The notes: generated from the letters alone by a model not told the origin. DNA of 64,000 nt from an uncultured Oribacterium sp. (GCA_934270345.1 CAKQPT010000002.1:77946-141945), one strand, 5' to 3'. Positions 45,421 through 54,517 are shown, counted from the stretch's first letter. Numbers and translations are program-made.

Positions 45421-45483
45421 CCGATTTGGCAGGGGTTGCTGCCTGGCGTTCGATTTTACATCGACTTTTATCTTGAGGTGAAT

Positions 45484-47178
45484 ATGACAGTAGATCATGT
45501 GGCGAGTCTGTTCCGTCTTCTGGGCGGATTAGGTATGTTCCTGTATGGTATGTCGGTCATGAGCGACGGCATGCAGAAGGCAGCGGGTAACCGGATCTCG
45601 GGTTTCCTGGATATCGTGACGAAGAACCGCTTTATGGCGGTGGTGCTCGGTGCGGCGATCACAGCACTGGTACAGTCGTCCTCCGCGACGACGGTCATGG
45701 TCGTCGGCTTCGTGAATGCCGGCATCATGAATCTTTCACAGGCGGTCGGCATCATCATGGGTGCGAATATCGGTACGACGATCACGGCCTGGATGGTTTC
45801 GCTGACGCAGATTTCGAGCGATATGCTGACGGTGCTGAAGCCGGATTTCTTTTCACCGGTGCTGATCGCCATCGGTGCGTTCCGCATCCTGTTCGGCAAG
45901 AAGGGCAGTGATGATCTGCTCGGTACTTTCTGTATCGGTGTCGGCTTCATCTTCATCGGTCTCGAGTTTATGTCGGGTGCCGTGTCACCGTATGCGGATT
46001 CACCGATTTTCTCGGATGCCTTCCGTGCGATCGGCGGAAATCCGATCCTGGGTATCCTGGTCGGTGCCGTCGTGACCGGTATCATTCAGTCGTCGGCTGC
46101 TTCGGTTTCCATCCTGCAGACCCTGGCGCTCGCAGGTGCGGTTCCGAGAGCCTCCGGCTTCTATATCACCCTCGGTCAGAACATCGGTACCTGCGTGACC
46201 GCGATGATCTCTGCGACGGGTACCAGCCGCACCGCGAAGCGGGCTGCCTGCATTCACCTGCTCTTTAACGTCGCAGGTGCCGTGATGTTCGGTGTACTGA
46301 TTTTTGCGGCTTCCTTCGCAGCGCCGCAGTTCTTCAACGGCATGCTTTCGCCGGTGGAGATTTCAATCTTCCATACGATCTTTAACGTAAGCTGTACACT
46401 GGTGCTCTTTCCGTTTGGTGATCTTCTCGTGAAGCTTTCCGGTGCTTTCGTTCCGGAGAAGACCGTGGCTGAAGGCGCACAGACTGCAGAGGATAAGGTG
46501 AACATCGAGGAACAGCGTCTCCGGCGTCACCTGGATGAGCGTATCCTGGAGTCCCCGGCGATCGCCCTGGCGGCGACCCGGAGTGAGGTCGTCAACCTCG
46601 GTCGCGTCGTCGCAGTCAATATCAGCGTTGCCTGCAGTGCACTGGAAAACGGGGATGAGAAGCTGATTCAGGATGTGCATGATCGGGAGAAGCTGATCGA
46701 CCATATGACGGGTCTTCTCACGAATTATCTGATTAAGATTGATCAGCTGTCCCTCAGTGAACGTCAGAAGTTCGAGGTGACCCGGATGCTGAATACGCTG
46801 ACGGATATGGAGCGTGTCGGGGATCATGCGGAGAACATCGTCGAAAAGGCGAAATACATCTTCGATAACGGCGTGCACTTCACGGAAAAGGGCATTCAGG
46901 ATCTTCAGAAGATCGGCCAGCAGGCACAGGAAAGCTTCAGCCTGTCCATCAATGCGCTGGAGGATAGCAGCATCGATGAAGTCATCGATACGAAGCGCTC
47001 TGAGGATGTCGTCGACAGGATGGAGCGTGAGATGCGTGAACATCATATGCAGCGTCTCAGCGAGGGCAAGTGCAGTACCTCCGCAGGCGTGGCCTTCCTC
47101 GACGTCATCGGTGATCTCGAGCGTATTTCAGATCACGCCGATAACATCGCGGGCTACGTGAAGTCCATGTTGCAGTAA
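45484..47178 (+). CDS. Na/Pi cotransporter family protein with PhoU-like C-terminal domain
   Basis: 564 residues. N-terminal ~340 residues hold two repeats of the NptA/PNaS family with the QSSSATTVM and QSSAASVSI motifs that line the transport path, within about eight to nine helices (MGANIGTTITAWM, LGQNIGTCVTAMI). Residues ~385-564 are a PhoU-like helical bundle (NYLIKIDQLSLSERQKFEV, MERVGDHAENIVEKA). It would take up phosphate with sodium and sense phosphate status in the cytosol. The ATG at 45484 follows TTGAGGTG; an earlier in-frame ATG at 45343 lies inside the previous terminator. Confidence 0.92.
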   Translation: MTVDHVASLFRLLGGLGMFLYGMSVMSDGMQKAAGNRISGFLDIVTKNRFMAVVLGAAITALVQSSSATTVMVVGFVNAGIMNLSQAVGIIMGANIGTTITAWMVSLTQISSDMLTVLKPDFFSPVLIAIGAFRILFGKKGSDDLLGTFCIGVGFIFIGLEFMSGAVSPYADSPIFSDAFRAIGGNPILGILVGAVVTGIIQSSAASVSILQTLALAGAVPRASGFYITLGQNIGTCVTAMISATGTSRTAKRAACIHLLFNVAGAVMFGVLIFAASFAAPQFFNGMLSPVEISIFHTIFNVSCTLVLFPFGDLLVKLSGAFVPEKTVAEGAQTAEDKVNIEEQRLRRHLDERILESPAIALAATRSEVVNLGRVVAVNISVACSALENGDEKLIQDVHDREKLIDHMTGLLTNYLIKIDQLSLSERQKFEVTRMLNTLTDMERVGDHAENIVEKAKYIFDNGVHFTEKGIQDLQKIGQQAQESFSLSINALEDSSIDEVIDTKRSEDVVDRMEREMREHHMQRLSEGKCSTSAGVAFLDVIGDLERISDHADNIAGYVKSMLQ

Positions 47179-47198
47179 TCAGAATTTCACTTTTTTGT

Positions 47199-47235
47199 CG
47201 GAGCCAGGAGGGGAAGCCCTCCTGGCTCCGCTTTT
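47199..47235 (+). terminator. Intrinsic terminator of the Na/Pi cotransporter gene
   Basis: Perfect 14-bp stem (47199-47212 with 47217-47230), GAAG loop, CTTTT tail. Confidence 0.92.
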
Positions 47236-47292
47236 AAACAGTAAAATATGTAAATTTACTGTGAAATTTTTCACAAAATCGCCGTTTTGTAC

Positions 47293-47321
47293 TTGCAAAA
47301 AGACATTTGATAGCATACAAT
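47293..47321 (+). promoter_or_regulatory. Promoter of the gap gene
   Basis: TTGCAA at 47293-47298 and TACAAT at 47316-47321, 17 bases apart, in an AT-rich region; the leader of about 57 bases ends with CAGGAGG. Confidence 0.65.
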
Positions 47322-47385
47322 AACAGTTGCTAATGGAAATGTTTATGTAACCATTTATTTCATTAAATATCAGGAGGATATTATT

Positions 47386-48399
47386 ATGGCAGTAAGAGTT
47401 GCGATTAATGGTTTCGGTCGTATCGGCCGTCTCGCATTCAGACAGATGTTCCAGGCTGAGGGTTATGATGTTGTAGCAATCAACGATCTGACCAGCCCGG
47501 AGATGCTTGCATACCTTCTTAAGTATGATACAACCCACGGCAGATACAACGGTACTGTAGAGGCTACTGATCACTCCATCATCGTAAATGGCAAGGAGAT
47601 CGAGATCTACAAGGAGAAGGACGCTGCAAACCTTCCTTGGAAGGATCTTGACATCGACGTAGTTCTCGAGTGCACAGGTTTCTACTGCTCTAAGGAGAAG
47701 TCCATGGCACACATCAACGCTGGTGCTAAGCACGTTGTAATTTCTGCACCTGCTGGTAAGGATCTTAAGACCATCGTTTACAATGTAAACCACAAGACTC
47801 TTACAGCTGATGATCAGATCATCTCCGCTGCATCCTGCACCACCAACTGCCTCGCTCCGATGGCAAAGGCTCTTAACGACCTCGCTCCGATCGAGTCCGG
47901 CTTCATGACCACTGTTCACGCTTACACCGGTGACCAGATGATCCTTGATGGACCGCAGAGAAAGGGCAACCTTCGTCGTTCCAGAGCAGGTGCTCAGAAC
48001 ATCACTCCTGCATCTTCCGGTGCAGCAAAGGCAATCGGCCTCGTTCTTCCAGAGCTTGATGGCAAGCTGAACGGTGCTGCTCAGCGTGTTCCTGTAGCTA
48101 CAGGTTCCACCACCATCCTTGATGCAGTTGTTGCTAAGGAAGTAACTGCTGATGAGGTTAACGCTCAGATGAAGGCAGAGGAGACAGAGTCCTTCGAGTA
48201 CAACACAGACGAGATCGTATCTTCCGATATCATCAACTCCATGGCTGGTTCCATCTTCGATGCTACTCAGACCAAGGTTCTCCCGATGGGCAACGGCAAG
48301 ACTCTTGTACAGGTTGTTTCATGGTATGACAACGAGAACTCCTACACATCTCAGATGGTAAGAACAATCAAGTACTTCGGTTCTCTGATTGCTGACTAA
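47386..48399 (+). CDS. gap: Glyceraldehyde-3-phosphate dehydrogenase (NAD)
   Basis: 337 residues. [14 protein letters not shown] is the NAD-binding turn, the NDL after it (residues 33-35) favours NAD over NADP, and the active-site Cys is C151 in [12 protein letters not shown]. It oxidises glyceraldehyde 3-phosphate in glycolysis. The gene uses many T- and A-ending codons (CTT, GCT, GTT, AAG mixture), unlike the G/C-ending habit of the polysaccharide genes, a sign of selection for high expression. It is followed by pgk after a 179-base structured gap and by tpiA. Confidence 0.97.
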   Translation: MAVRVAINGFGRIGRLAFRQMFQAEGYDVVAINDLTSPEMLAYLLKYDTTHGRYNGTVEATDHSIIVNGKEIEIYKEKDAANLPWKDLDIDVVLECTGFYCSKEKSMAHINAGAKHVVISAPAGKDLKTIVYNVNHKTLTADDQIISAASCTTNCLAPMAKALNDLAPIESGFMTTVHAYTGDQMILDGPQRKGNLRRSRAGAQNITPASSGAAKAIGLVLPELDGKLNGAAQRVPVATGSTTILDAVVAKEVTADEVNAQMKAEETESFEYNTDEIVSSDIINSMAGSIFDATQTKVLPMGNGKTLVQVVSWYDNENSYTSQMVRTIKYFGSLIAD

Positions 48400-48422
48400 T
48401 TCCTCACAGGATATATTAAGTT

Positions 48423-48562
48423 GCCTTGCCTCTGGCAAGGCTCTGAATTCGTTCGCCACTAAGGCATCCATGCGCCGCTCCGTCCTTCGGACGGCCCTCT
48501 CATGGATCATCAGGGATATGACTTTAAAGAGGTCCGGCCTTCATGGGCCTGGCCTCTTTTTA
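48423..48562 (+). ncRNA. Structured gap between gap and pgk, with terminator-like end
   Basis: Three hairpins in 140 bases: 48423-48430 with 48434-48441 (8 bp, TCT loop), an arm ATCCATG/CATGGAT (48466-48472 with 48501-48507) that encloses CCGTCC/GGACGG (48480-48485 with 48489-48494), and a GC-rich stem 48528-48539 with 48546-48557 followed by TTTTT. The last acts as an intrinsic terminator or attenuator in front of pgk. Whether the middle is a dispersed repeat or a small RNA cannot be judged from one copy. Confidence 0.5.
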
Positions 48563-48578
48563 TAAAAGGAGATTTATT

Positions 48579-49799
48579 ATGGCAGGTTTAAACAAGTTAA
48601 CAGTGGATGATATCGACGTAAAGGGCAAGCGCGTCCTCTGCAGATGTGACTTCAACGTTCCTCTGAAGAACGGTGTGATCACCGACGAGAACAGACTCGT
48701 CGCTGCACTTCCGACCATCAAGAAGCTGATCGCTGACGGTGGCAAGGTGATTCTCTGCTCCCACCTCGGTAAGGTGAAGACAGAGGAGGATAAGCCTTCC
48801 AAGACCCTCGCTCCGGTTGCCAAGAGACTTTCCGAGCTTCTCGGCCAGGAGGTAAAGTTCGCAGCAGATCCTGAGGTTGTCGGCGCAAACGCAAGAGCAG
48901 CCGTTGCAGAGATGAAGGATGGCGATGTGATCCTTCTTGAGAACACGCGTTACAGAGCAGAGGAGACCAAGAACGGAGATGCTTTCTCACAGGATCTTGC
49001 ATCTCTCGCAGATGTATTCGTAAATGATGCGTTCGGTACTGCCCACAGAGCACACTGCTCCAATGTTGGTGTTACCAAGTACATCAATGGCCCGCACGTT
49101 GTCGGCTACCTGATGCAGAAGGAGATCCAGTTCCTCGGCCAGGCGGTTGAGAATCCGGTACGTCCTTTCGTAGCGATCCTCGGTGGTGCGAAGGTTGCAG
49201 ATAAGCTGAATGTTATCTCGAACCTCCTTGAGAAGTGCGATACCCTCATCATCGGTGGCGGTATGGCCTTCACTTTCACAAAGGCACAGGGCTACGAGAT
49301 CGGTTCTTCTCTCTGTGATGAGACGAAGCTTGACTATTGCAAGGAGATGATCGCAAAGGCAGAGCAGCTTGGTAAGAAGCTTCTTCTTCCGGTAGATGCA
49401 GTCATCACTGACCACTTCCCAGATCCGATCGATGGACCGATCGATACAGAAGTTGTCGATATCGATAAGATTCCGGCTGGCAAGATGGGTATGGATATCG
49501 GACCGAAGACCGCTGAGCTCTATGCTGAGGCTGTAAAGTCCGCAAAGACCGTTGTATGGAACGGACCGATGGGCGTATTCGAGAACCCGACACTGGCGGC
49601 TGGTACGAAGGCTGTTGCGAAGGCACTCGCAGATACTGATGCGACAACCATCATCGGTGGTGGTGATTCCGCAGCTGCTGTGAACCAGCTCGGCTATGGC
49701 GATAAGATGAGCCATATCTCTACGGGTGGCGGTGCTTCCCTTGAGTTCCTTGAGGGTAAGGAGCTTCCGGGCGTTGCTGCAGCAGACGACAAGAACTAA
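48579..49799 (+). CDS. pgk: Phosphoglycerate kinase
   Basis: 406 residues. [11 protein letters not shown], the basic [22 protein letters not shown] and the nucleotide-binding [13 protein letters not shown] mark PGK, which forms ATP from 1,3-bisphosphoglycerate. The ATG at 48579 follows AAAAGGAGA at the proper distance; an in-frame ATG at 48543 lies in the terminator hairpin. Codon use resembles gap. Confidence 0.97.
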   Translation: MAGLNKLTVDDIDVKGKRVLCRCDFNVPLKNGVITDENRLVAALPTIKKLIADGGKVILCSHLGKVKTEEDKPSKTLAPVAKRLSELLGQEVKFAADPEVVGANARAAVAEMKDGDVILLENTRYRAEETKNGDAFSQDLASLADVFVNDAFGTAHRAHCSNVGVTKYINGPHVVGYLMQKEIQFLGQAVENPVRPFVAILGGAKVADKLNVISNLLEKCDTLIIGGGMAFTFTKAQGYEIGSSLCDETKLDYCKEMIAKAEQLGKKLLLPVDAVITDHFPDPIDGPIDTEVVDIDKIPAGKMGMDIGPKTAELYAEAVKSAKTVVWNGPMGVFENPTLAAGTKAVAKALADTDATTIIGGGDSAAAVNQLGYGDKMSHISTGGGASLEFLEGKELPGVAAADDKN

Positions 49800-49809
49800 T
49801 TGAACTGTG

Positions 49810-49847
49810 GCCGGAGGCCTTCCGCGGGAGTGCCTCCGGCTTTTTTT
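49810..49847 (+). terminator. Intrinsic terminator of pgk
   Basis: 9-bp stem (49810-49818 with 49832-49840), 13-base loop, seven-T tail. Confidence 0.88.
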
Positions 49848-49958
49848 CATCATCCCGAATGTTCTGTGGTGCCGTATATAAATGGATGAAAGGCTGCGAC
49901 ATCGCACAGCTTATGATGCTTCATATATGTGAAGTGATAAAAAGAAAGAGGTATCTAT

Positions 49959-50708
49959 ATGAGAAAGAAGATTATTGCCGGAAACTGGAAGATGAACATG
50001 GTTCCTTCTGAGGCGGTGAAGCTCGTCGAGACATTAAAGCCACTCGTACAGAATGAGGATGTGGACGTTGTGTATTGTGTACCAGCCATCGACCTCGTAC
50101 CGGTGGTCAATGCTGTAAAGGGCACCAATGTACATGTCGGCGCAGAGAACCTGTATTTCGAGGATAAGGGCGCATACACCGGCGAGATCTCTGCAGACAT
50201 GCTCGTAGATGCAGGCGTTGAGTACGTCATCATGGGCCATTCTGAGAGAAGAGGCTACTTCCATGAGACCGATGAGGACATCAATAAGAAGCTTCTGAAG
50301 GCACTGGAGAAGGGCCTGAAGCCGATCGTATGCTGTGGTGAGTCCCTCGAGCAGAGAGAGCAGGGCATCACCGAGGACTGGATCCGTATGCAGATCAAGA
50401 TCGCATTCCAGGGCGTAAGCGCTGATCAGGCAAAGGGTGTCGTCATCGCGTACGAGCCGATCTGGGCGATCGGAACCGGTAAGACGGCGACCTCCGCACA
50501 GGCTGAGGAGGTATGTAAGGCGATCCGTGAGACCATCGGTGAGATCTATGACACCGATACCGCAGAGGCGATCCGCATCCAGTATGGTGGATCCATGAAT
50601 GCCGGAAACTGCAAGGAGCTCCTCGCACAGCCGGATATCGATGGCGGCCTCATCGGCGGCGCTTCTCTGAAGCCGGACTTCGGCACCATCGTAAATTACA
50701 ACAAGTAA
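49959..50708 (+). CDS. tpiA: Triosephosphate isomerase
   Basis: 249 residues. The catalytic residues can be seen: K11 in AGNWKMN, H94 in MGHSERR and E166 in [11 protein letters not shown]; the phosphate loop is GGSMNAGN. It interconverts dihydroxyacetone phosphate and glyceraldehyde 3-phosphate. The ATG follows GAAAGAGGTA. It has a terminator on each side, so it can be transcribed on its own although grouped with gap and pgk. Confidence 0.97.
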   Translation: MRKKIIAGNWKMNMVPSEAVKLVETLKPLVQNEDVDVVYCVPAIDLVPVVNAVKGTNVHVGAENLYFEDKGAYTGEISADMLVDAGVEYVIMGHSERRGYFHETDEDINKKLLKALEKGLKPIVCCGESLEQREQGITEDWIRMQIKIAFQGVSADQAKGVVIAYEPIWAIGTGKTATSAQAEEVCKAIRETIGEIYDTDTAEAIRIQYGGSMNAGNCKELLAQPDIDGGLIGGASLKPDFGTIVNYNK

Positions 50709-50720
50709 TATAAAAAATAA

Positions 50721-50786
50721 AAAAGGGGCCCTGAGGGCAATGTCATTAAGTTAAGATGACATTGCCCTTAGGGCTCCTTTTTTAGT
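50721..50786. terminator. Bidirectional terminator between tpiA and the minus-strand membrane protein gene
   Basis: Long stem (50721-50746 with 50755-50780, few mismatches), A run on the left and T run on the right, serving both converging transcripts. Confidence 0.9.
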
Positions 50787-51477
50787 GCTGCTGGCAGCTG
50801 GCGGAGTAGATGATGCGGTGGCAGGCGGCGTCGAGGCTCAGGTGCAGGGTGAGGCCTTCCGGGGTCCGGAGATCGATGAGCGTGATGCCGTCACCTTCCG
50901 TGCGGGTGCCGGATGTAAGCATGGGCAGAGCATCGATGCGGGCAGCTTCACGCTGGAAGCCGGCTTCGTCGAGTGTCATGCCGAGGCTTATGTGCAGGCT
51001 GTTCTCGAGGATGCTCGTGTACTTGTAGTACTGGTAGGAGACATCACCGGCGGTCGGCAGGATGGTCTCCGGGAAGAGCTGCCGGAGGTCCGCCACCATG
51101 GCTTCGTTGACGCCCTGATCGATTCTCATATACTGTTTCGGCTTCGTACTGCCGGAGCAGTAGGGCGGAATCAAGCAGAGGACGAGCGTGGCGAGGATGC
51201 CGGCGAGGAGGGACGGCCACGCGAGCCGCGTGAAAAGCCGGGTCCAGAATGCGTTTTCCATCGAGCGCGCCGAGAGACCGAAGATGCCGACGAGCAGCGG
51301 GAGCGCCAGTACGAGATACAGGAGATTGAGAATCGCTGCCTTCGCGACGGCCAGCTTCGGGAACTGCATGTGCCAGAAGAGGATGGAAACGAAAAGTACG
51401 ATCAGCTCCAGGGCGATGCCGAGGAGCAGATCGTACTGAAGACCATCATGCCAGAGTGTCTTTTCGTTCGCTTTCAT
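50782..51477 (-). CDS. Membrane protein of unknown function, coupled to metK
   Basis: 231 residues, family not recognised. Three hydrophobic segments in the first half (about 17-37, 47-67, 83-103: LLLGIALELIVLFVSILFW, AILNLLYLVLALPLLVGIF, LAGILATLVLCLIPPYC) precede a C-terminal soluble region of about 120 residues without a known motif. The ATG at 51477 lies ten bases after the metK stop, and GGGAGAAG straddles that stop, so translation is coupled. A longer frame extends to 51573 inside metK and is rejected. Co-expression with metK under the riboswitch is expected. Confidence 0.7.
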   Translation of the reverse strand: MKANEKTLWHDGLQYDLLLGIALELIVLFVSILFWHMQFPKLAVAKAAILNLLYLVLALPLLVGIFGLSARSMENAFWTRLFTRLAWPSLLAGILATLVLCLIPPYCSGSTKPKQYMRIDQGVNEAMVADLRQLFPETILPTAGDVSYQYYKYTSILENSLHISLGMTLDEAGFQREAARIDALPMLTSGTRTEGDGITLIDLRTPEGLTLHLSLDAACHRIIYSASCQQH

Positions 51478-51487
51478 AGGAGACAAT

Positions 51488-52546
51488 TTACTTCTCCCAA
51501 GGAAGCTCGGACTTGCCGAAGTGACCGTAGCTGGATACCAGGTTGTAATCGACGTGGCGGAGATCCAGCGCACGGGTGATGCCCTTCGGGGTCAGATCAT
51601 AGTTGTGCTTGATTTCCTCCCAGATGGTGTTACGATCCTGCTTTTCGGTACCGAAGCAGTCGACATATACGGAAACCGGCTCTGCGACACCGATCGCGTA
51701 GGCAAGCTGTACCTCGCAGCGATCCGCCTTGCCGGCGTTGACGATGTCGCGGGCGATCTTACGAGCCATGTAAGCTGCGGAACGGTCGACCTTACTCGGA
51801 TCCTTACCGGAGAAGGCTCCGCCGCCGTGATGTGCGGCTCCACCGTAGGTGTCCGCGATGATCTTACGACCGGTCAGACCGGAATCGGCGAAGGAGGAAC
51901 CGAGAACGAAGCGACCAGTCGGATTCACCAGCACACGGAAGTCGGTGTTGAGGCCCATCTCCTCTGCGGTTTCCTTCATGATGCCGGAAACGATCTCACG
52001 TACCTCGTCGAGGGAGGTCTCCTCGGCATGCTGGGTGGAGATCAGGAAGGTGTCGATGCGGTGAGTATCATAATCGAAGGATACCTGTGCCTTCGCATCT
52101 GGACGGAACTTCCGGAAGCCATCCTTCAGGTTGTAGGCACGCAGCTTGAGCAGCGCCTTCGTGGAAAGAACGTATGGAATCGGCAGCATCTCCGCAGTCT
52201 CGTTCGTTGCATAGCCGAACATCATACCCTGGTCGCCGGCGCCGTCGTTATCAACACCCATCGCGATGTCCGGAGACTGTCTGGAGATCAGGTAACGGAT
52301 GTTGTACTTCTCGACATCGGTGAGACCGATGTTACGGAGTACATCGCGGATCAGCTTGTCGTAATCCGGCTCATAGTCAGAGGTGATCTCACCCATCACG
52401 GTGATCTCGTAATCCTTAATGGTGGTCTCGGCCGCGATACGGCTAGCATCGTCGTGCTGCAGAATGTCGGTTACGATGGCATCGGAAATCTGATCACAGA
52501 TCTTATCCGAATGTCCGTTTGATACCTGCTCTGATGAAAATAACAT
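51488..52546 (-). CDS. metK: S-adenosylmethionine synthetase (compact form)
   Basis: 352 residues, about 35-45 fewer than most MetK proteins. The family motifs are intact: GHSDKICDQISDA (the usual P is S), GAGDQGMMFGYA (102-113), and GGGAFSGKDPSKVDRSAA; the protein ends at SELPWEK, where other MetK have a further 10-20 residues. It makes S-adenosylmethionine from methionine and ATP. AGAAAGGAT precedes the ATG. It is preceded on the minus strand by an S-box riboswitch. Confidence 0.93.
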   Translation of the reverse strand: MLFSSEQVSNGHSDKICDQISDAIVTDILQHDDASRIAAETTIKDYEITVMGEITSDYEPDYDKLIRDVLRNIGLTDVEKYNIRYLISRQSPDIAMGVDNDGAGDQGMMFGYATNETAEMLPIPYVLSTKALLKLRAYNLKDGFRKFRPDAKAQVSFDYDTHRIDTFLISTQHAEETSLDEVREIVSGIMKETAEEMGLNTDFRVLVNPTGRFVLGSSFADSGLTGRKIIADTYGGAAHHGGGAFSGKDPSKVDRSAAYMARKIARDIVNAGKADRCEVQLAYAIGVAEPVSVYVDCFGTEKQDRNTIWEEIKHNYDLTPKGITRALDLRHVDYNLVSSYGHFGKSELPWEK

Positions 52547-52664
52547 GTGTAAATCCTTTCTGGCCTATGCCAAATGGTGTTTCGAAGTGCTCTTTTGCGG
52601 ATCAGCGGATCTGCGGAGTGCCGCGTCGAAGCGGTCGGCGGGAGTCCGCATCCTTACTGATGTA

Positions 52665-52695
52665 TGAAAAAAGCCTGCCGAACAATCGACAGGCT
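52665..52695 (-). terminator. Riboswitch-controlled terminator of metK
   Basis: On the minus strand a 9-bp stem (52695-52687 with 52680-52672, one G-U pair) followed by TTTTTT. It lies just behind the S-box aptamer and is the expression platform. Confidence 0.9.
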
Positions 52696-52707
52696 GAAAA
52701 TCCGCAT

Positions 52708-52808
52708 CTTATTGCTCGAAACAAAACGTTCGCTCAGGTTAGCACCTTCCGTTTCCGGGGTTGCTGCGGCTTCATCGCTCCTATGTAGCTCCACCGTCTC
52801 TGAATAAG
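52708..52808 (-). promoter_or_regulatory. SAM-I (S-box) riboswitch aptamer
   Basis: On the minus strand the P1 helix pairs CTTATT (52808 side) with AATAAG (52708 side). Inside are the S-box signature blocks CAGAGacGGTGGAG, GATGAAGCCGCAGCAACC and AAGGTGCTAACCTG. High S-adenosylmethionine should form the terminator and switch off metK and the coupled gene. Confidence 0.93.
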
Positions 52809-52846
52809 TTATGAAATTGTGCACCGATTTCTTAAGTGCGGATAGT

Positions 52847-52875
52847 ACTATAGCATGAGTTTTAGTTGTGTGCAA
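52847..52875 (-). promoter_or_regulatory. Promoter of metK and its riboswitch leader
   Basis: Minus strand: TTGCAC at 52875-52870, 17 bases, TATAGT at 52852-52847. The -35 overlaps a divergent plus-strand promoter for metA. Confidence 0.65.
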
Positions 52876-52894
52876 TAGGATTTCGAGATATAAT
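52866..52894 (+). promoter_or_regulatory. Promoter candidate 1 for metA
   Basis: TTGTGT at 52866-52871 and a perfect TATAAT at 52889-52894, 17 bases apart. Its -35 shares bases with the metK -35. Confidence 0.5.
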
Positions 52895-52914
52895 TTGGTT
52901 CAGTTTCCATTTAT

Positions 52915-52955
52915 TTGCATGAAAATGCATATTCCTGTACATTTTCATGCATGAA
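52915..52955 (+). promoter_or_regulatory. Promoter candidate 2 and tandem inverted-repeat operator of metA
   Basis: A perfect 12-bp inverted repeat (52916-52927 with 52940-52951). It contains TGCAT-N4-ATGCA (52916-52929) and TACAT-N4-ATGCA (52938-52951), centres 22 bp apart, and a TTCATGCATGAA palindrome (52944-52955). TTGCAT and TACATT inside it also read as a promoter with a 17-base spacer. A repressor binding here would cover the -35 and -10. The regulator is not known; the spacing resembles arginine-repressor boxes. Confidence 0.55.
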
Positions 52956-52997
52956 TCGCCTTTACTAGTCTGATCATAAACATAAACGAGGTACCCT

Positions 52998-53999
52998 ATG
53001 CCGATTAAAGTACAGAATGATTTACCTGCGAAGCATATCCTGGAGAACGAGAACATCTTTGTGATGGATGAGAAGCGAGCGCAGTCTCAGGAGATCCGAC
53101 CACTTAGGATCGCGATTCTGAACCTGATGCCGCTGAAGGAGGACACGGAGCTCGATATCCTCCGCGTGCTGTCGAACTTCCCGATTCAGACGGAGATCAC
53201 CTTTATGACTGTGGCGACCCACGAGTCGAAGCATACCGACGCCTCTCATCTCAATAAGTTCTATGTGACCCTGGACCAGGTGGAGCAGGAGTACTTCGAT
53301 GGTCTGATCATCACCGGCGCACCAGTTGAGAAGCTCCCGTTCGAGGAGGTGGAGTACTGGCCGGAGCTTACGGAAATCATGAAGTGGTCTGAGACCCATG
53401 TCTTCTCGACCTTTCACATCTGCTGGGGTGCGCAGGCCGGACTCTACTATCATTATGGCATCGAGAAGCGCCTGCTCCCGGAAAAGCTTTCCGGAATCTA
53501 TCGTCAGAAGGTGCTCCATCGGAAGAAGATGATCATGCGTGGTATGGATGATTATTTCAATGTGCCGATTTCGCGCTATACAGGGATCGATGAGGAGGCT
53601 GTCCGGAAGAATCCGGAACTGTACGTCGTCGCAGAGGCCGTAAAGCCGGAAGAGGGCGGCAGCTATATGATCCTCGCCTGCTCGAGCCGTCAGATCTTCA
53701 TCACCGGCCACTCCGAGTATGATAAGTATGACCTTGATAAGGAGTATAAGCGCGATGTGAAGAAGGGCCTCGATCCGAAGCTTCCGGTCGGCTACTATGA
53801 GGATGATGATCCCTCAAAGGAACCCATCCTCAGCTGGCGTTCGACCTCGAACTGCACCTACACGAACTGGCTGAACTTCGTGTACCAGGAAACTCCGTAT
53901 GATCTTCATGAGCTGTCACCGGTGCAGGCAGACAGTTATCTGAAGGGCGACCATGTAGAAGAGCGTGATACGATCATGATGGCTGGCAAGAAGTCCTGA
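52998..53999 (+). CDS. metAA: Homoserine O-acetyltransferase (MetA family)
   Basis: 333 residues. Catalytic C142 (FHICWGAQAG) and the TGHSEYD block with the catalytic His and Glu are visible. The residue that sets acyl specificity is E111 (TGAPVEKL), as in the acetyl-CoA-using enzymes of Firmicutes; the succinyl-CoA type has Gly. So it makes O-acetylhomoserine, first step to methionine. ATG preceded by AACGAGGTACCCT. It is divergent from metK and shares its control region. Confidence 0.93.
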   Translation: MPIKVQNDLPAKHILENENIFVMDEKRAQSQEIRPLRIAILNLMPLKEDTELDILRVLSNFPIQTEITFMTVATHESKHTDASHLNKFYVTLDQVEQEYFDGLIITGAPVEKLPFEEVEYWPELTEIMKWSETHVFSTFHICWGAQAGLYYHYGIEKRLLPEKLSGIYRQKVLHRKKMIMRGMDDYFNVPISRYTGIDEEAVRKNPELYVVAEAVKPEEGGSYMILACSSRQIFITGHSEYDKYDLDKEYKRDVKKGLDPKLPVGYYEDDDPSKEPILSWRSTSNCTYTNWLNFVYQETPYDLHELSPVQADSYLKGDHVEERDTIMMAGKKS

Positions 54000-54030
54000 A
54001 CCGAATGGTGTGCTTATATTGAAAAGGAGT

Positions 54031-54060
54031 ACCGCAGGACATCGCGTGATGTCCTGCGGT
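54031..54060. other. Hairpin after metA
   Basis: Perfect 13-bp stem (54031-54043 with 54048-54060), GCGT loop, no T run. It may slow exonucleases or be one arm of a double terminator. Confidence 0.5.
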
Positions 54061-54092
54061 ATCATGACGGTATACATACGTTGAGACAGTAA

Positions 54093-54129
54093 AAAACGGA
54101 GGCAAGTCCTGATGGACAGCCTCCGTTTT
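54093..54129. terminator. Bidirectional terminator between metA and the cupin gene
   Basis: AAAACGGAGGC (54093-54103) pairs with GCCTCCGTTTT (54119-54129), inner TCC/GGA; A and T runs serve both strands. Confidence 0.85.
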
Positions 54130-54166
54130 CTTTAGAAATAAATATACAGATATGGATATTCAGACA

Positions 54167-54517
54167 TCAGTATACAGGATTATCTACATTGACCTTATCC
54201 ACTTCCTGGAAAGGTGCAAGGGTAGAAACCATCTTGATCGTCTGATCGTAGGCGTTCTTTACATAGTGCACCTCACCTGGCTCGATGTGGATGAAATCAC
54301 CTTCACTTAAGGTGTGGCAGACGCCGTCGACCACGATATCGACTTTTCCCTCTAAGATATAGAAGTTCTCTTCCATGACATTATGATAGTGTGCCTGGAA
54401 ATCCTGCCCCGGCTGGAACTGAACCAGTGCATAGTTCATGCGAGGTCCCTTCATCAGATACTTCGGGCCGCTGTCACCGAAACGGTATTCAAAATCCTTC
54501 TCATTTACTACAAACAT
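54167..54517 (-). CDS. Small cupin-domain protein in the lsr locus
   Basis: 116 residues, a single cupin barrel with both signature motifs complete: motif 1 with H43, H45 and E49/E50 (FQAHYHNVMEENFYILEG) and motif 2 with H84 (GDFIHIEPGEVHYVKN), so a metal site is expected. Its place downstream of lsrR-lsrK, 77 bases after lsrK on the same strand, suggests a role in AI-2 metabolism; it could replace LsrG, the phospho-AI-2 isomerase, which is missing. This is inference only; cupins also act as isomerases, dioxygenases or sensors. AAAGGAAA precedes the ATG at 54517; a longer frame to 54565 has no ribosome site. Confidence 0.82.
   Translation of the reverse strand: MFVVNEKDFEYRFGDSGPKYLMKGPRMNYALVQFQPGQDFQAHYHNVMEENFYILEGKVDIVVDGVCHTLSEGDFIHIEPGEVHYVKNAYDQTIKMVSTLAPFQEVDKVNVDNPVY

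Noticed and set aside
54031-54060. Hairpin after metA as a rho-independent terminator
   Set aside because: Stem is perfect but no T run follows; the real terminator is at 54093-54129.
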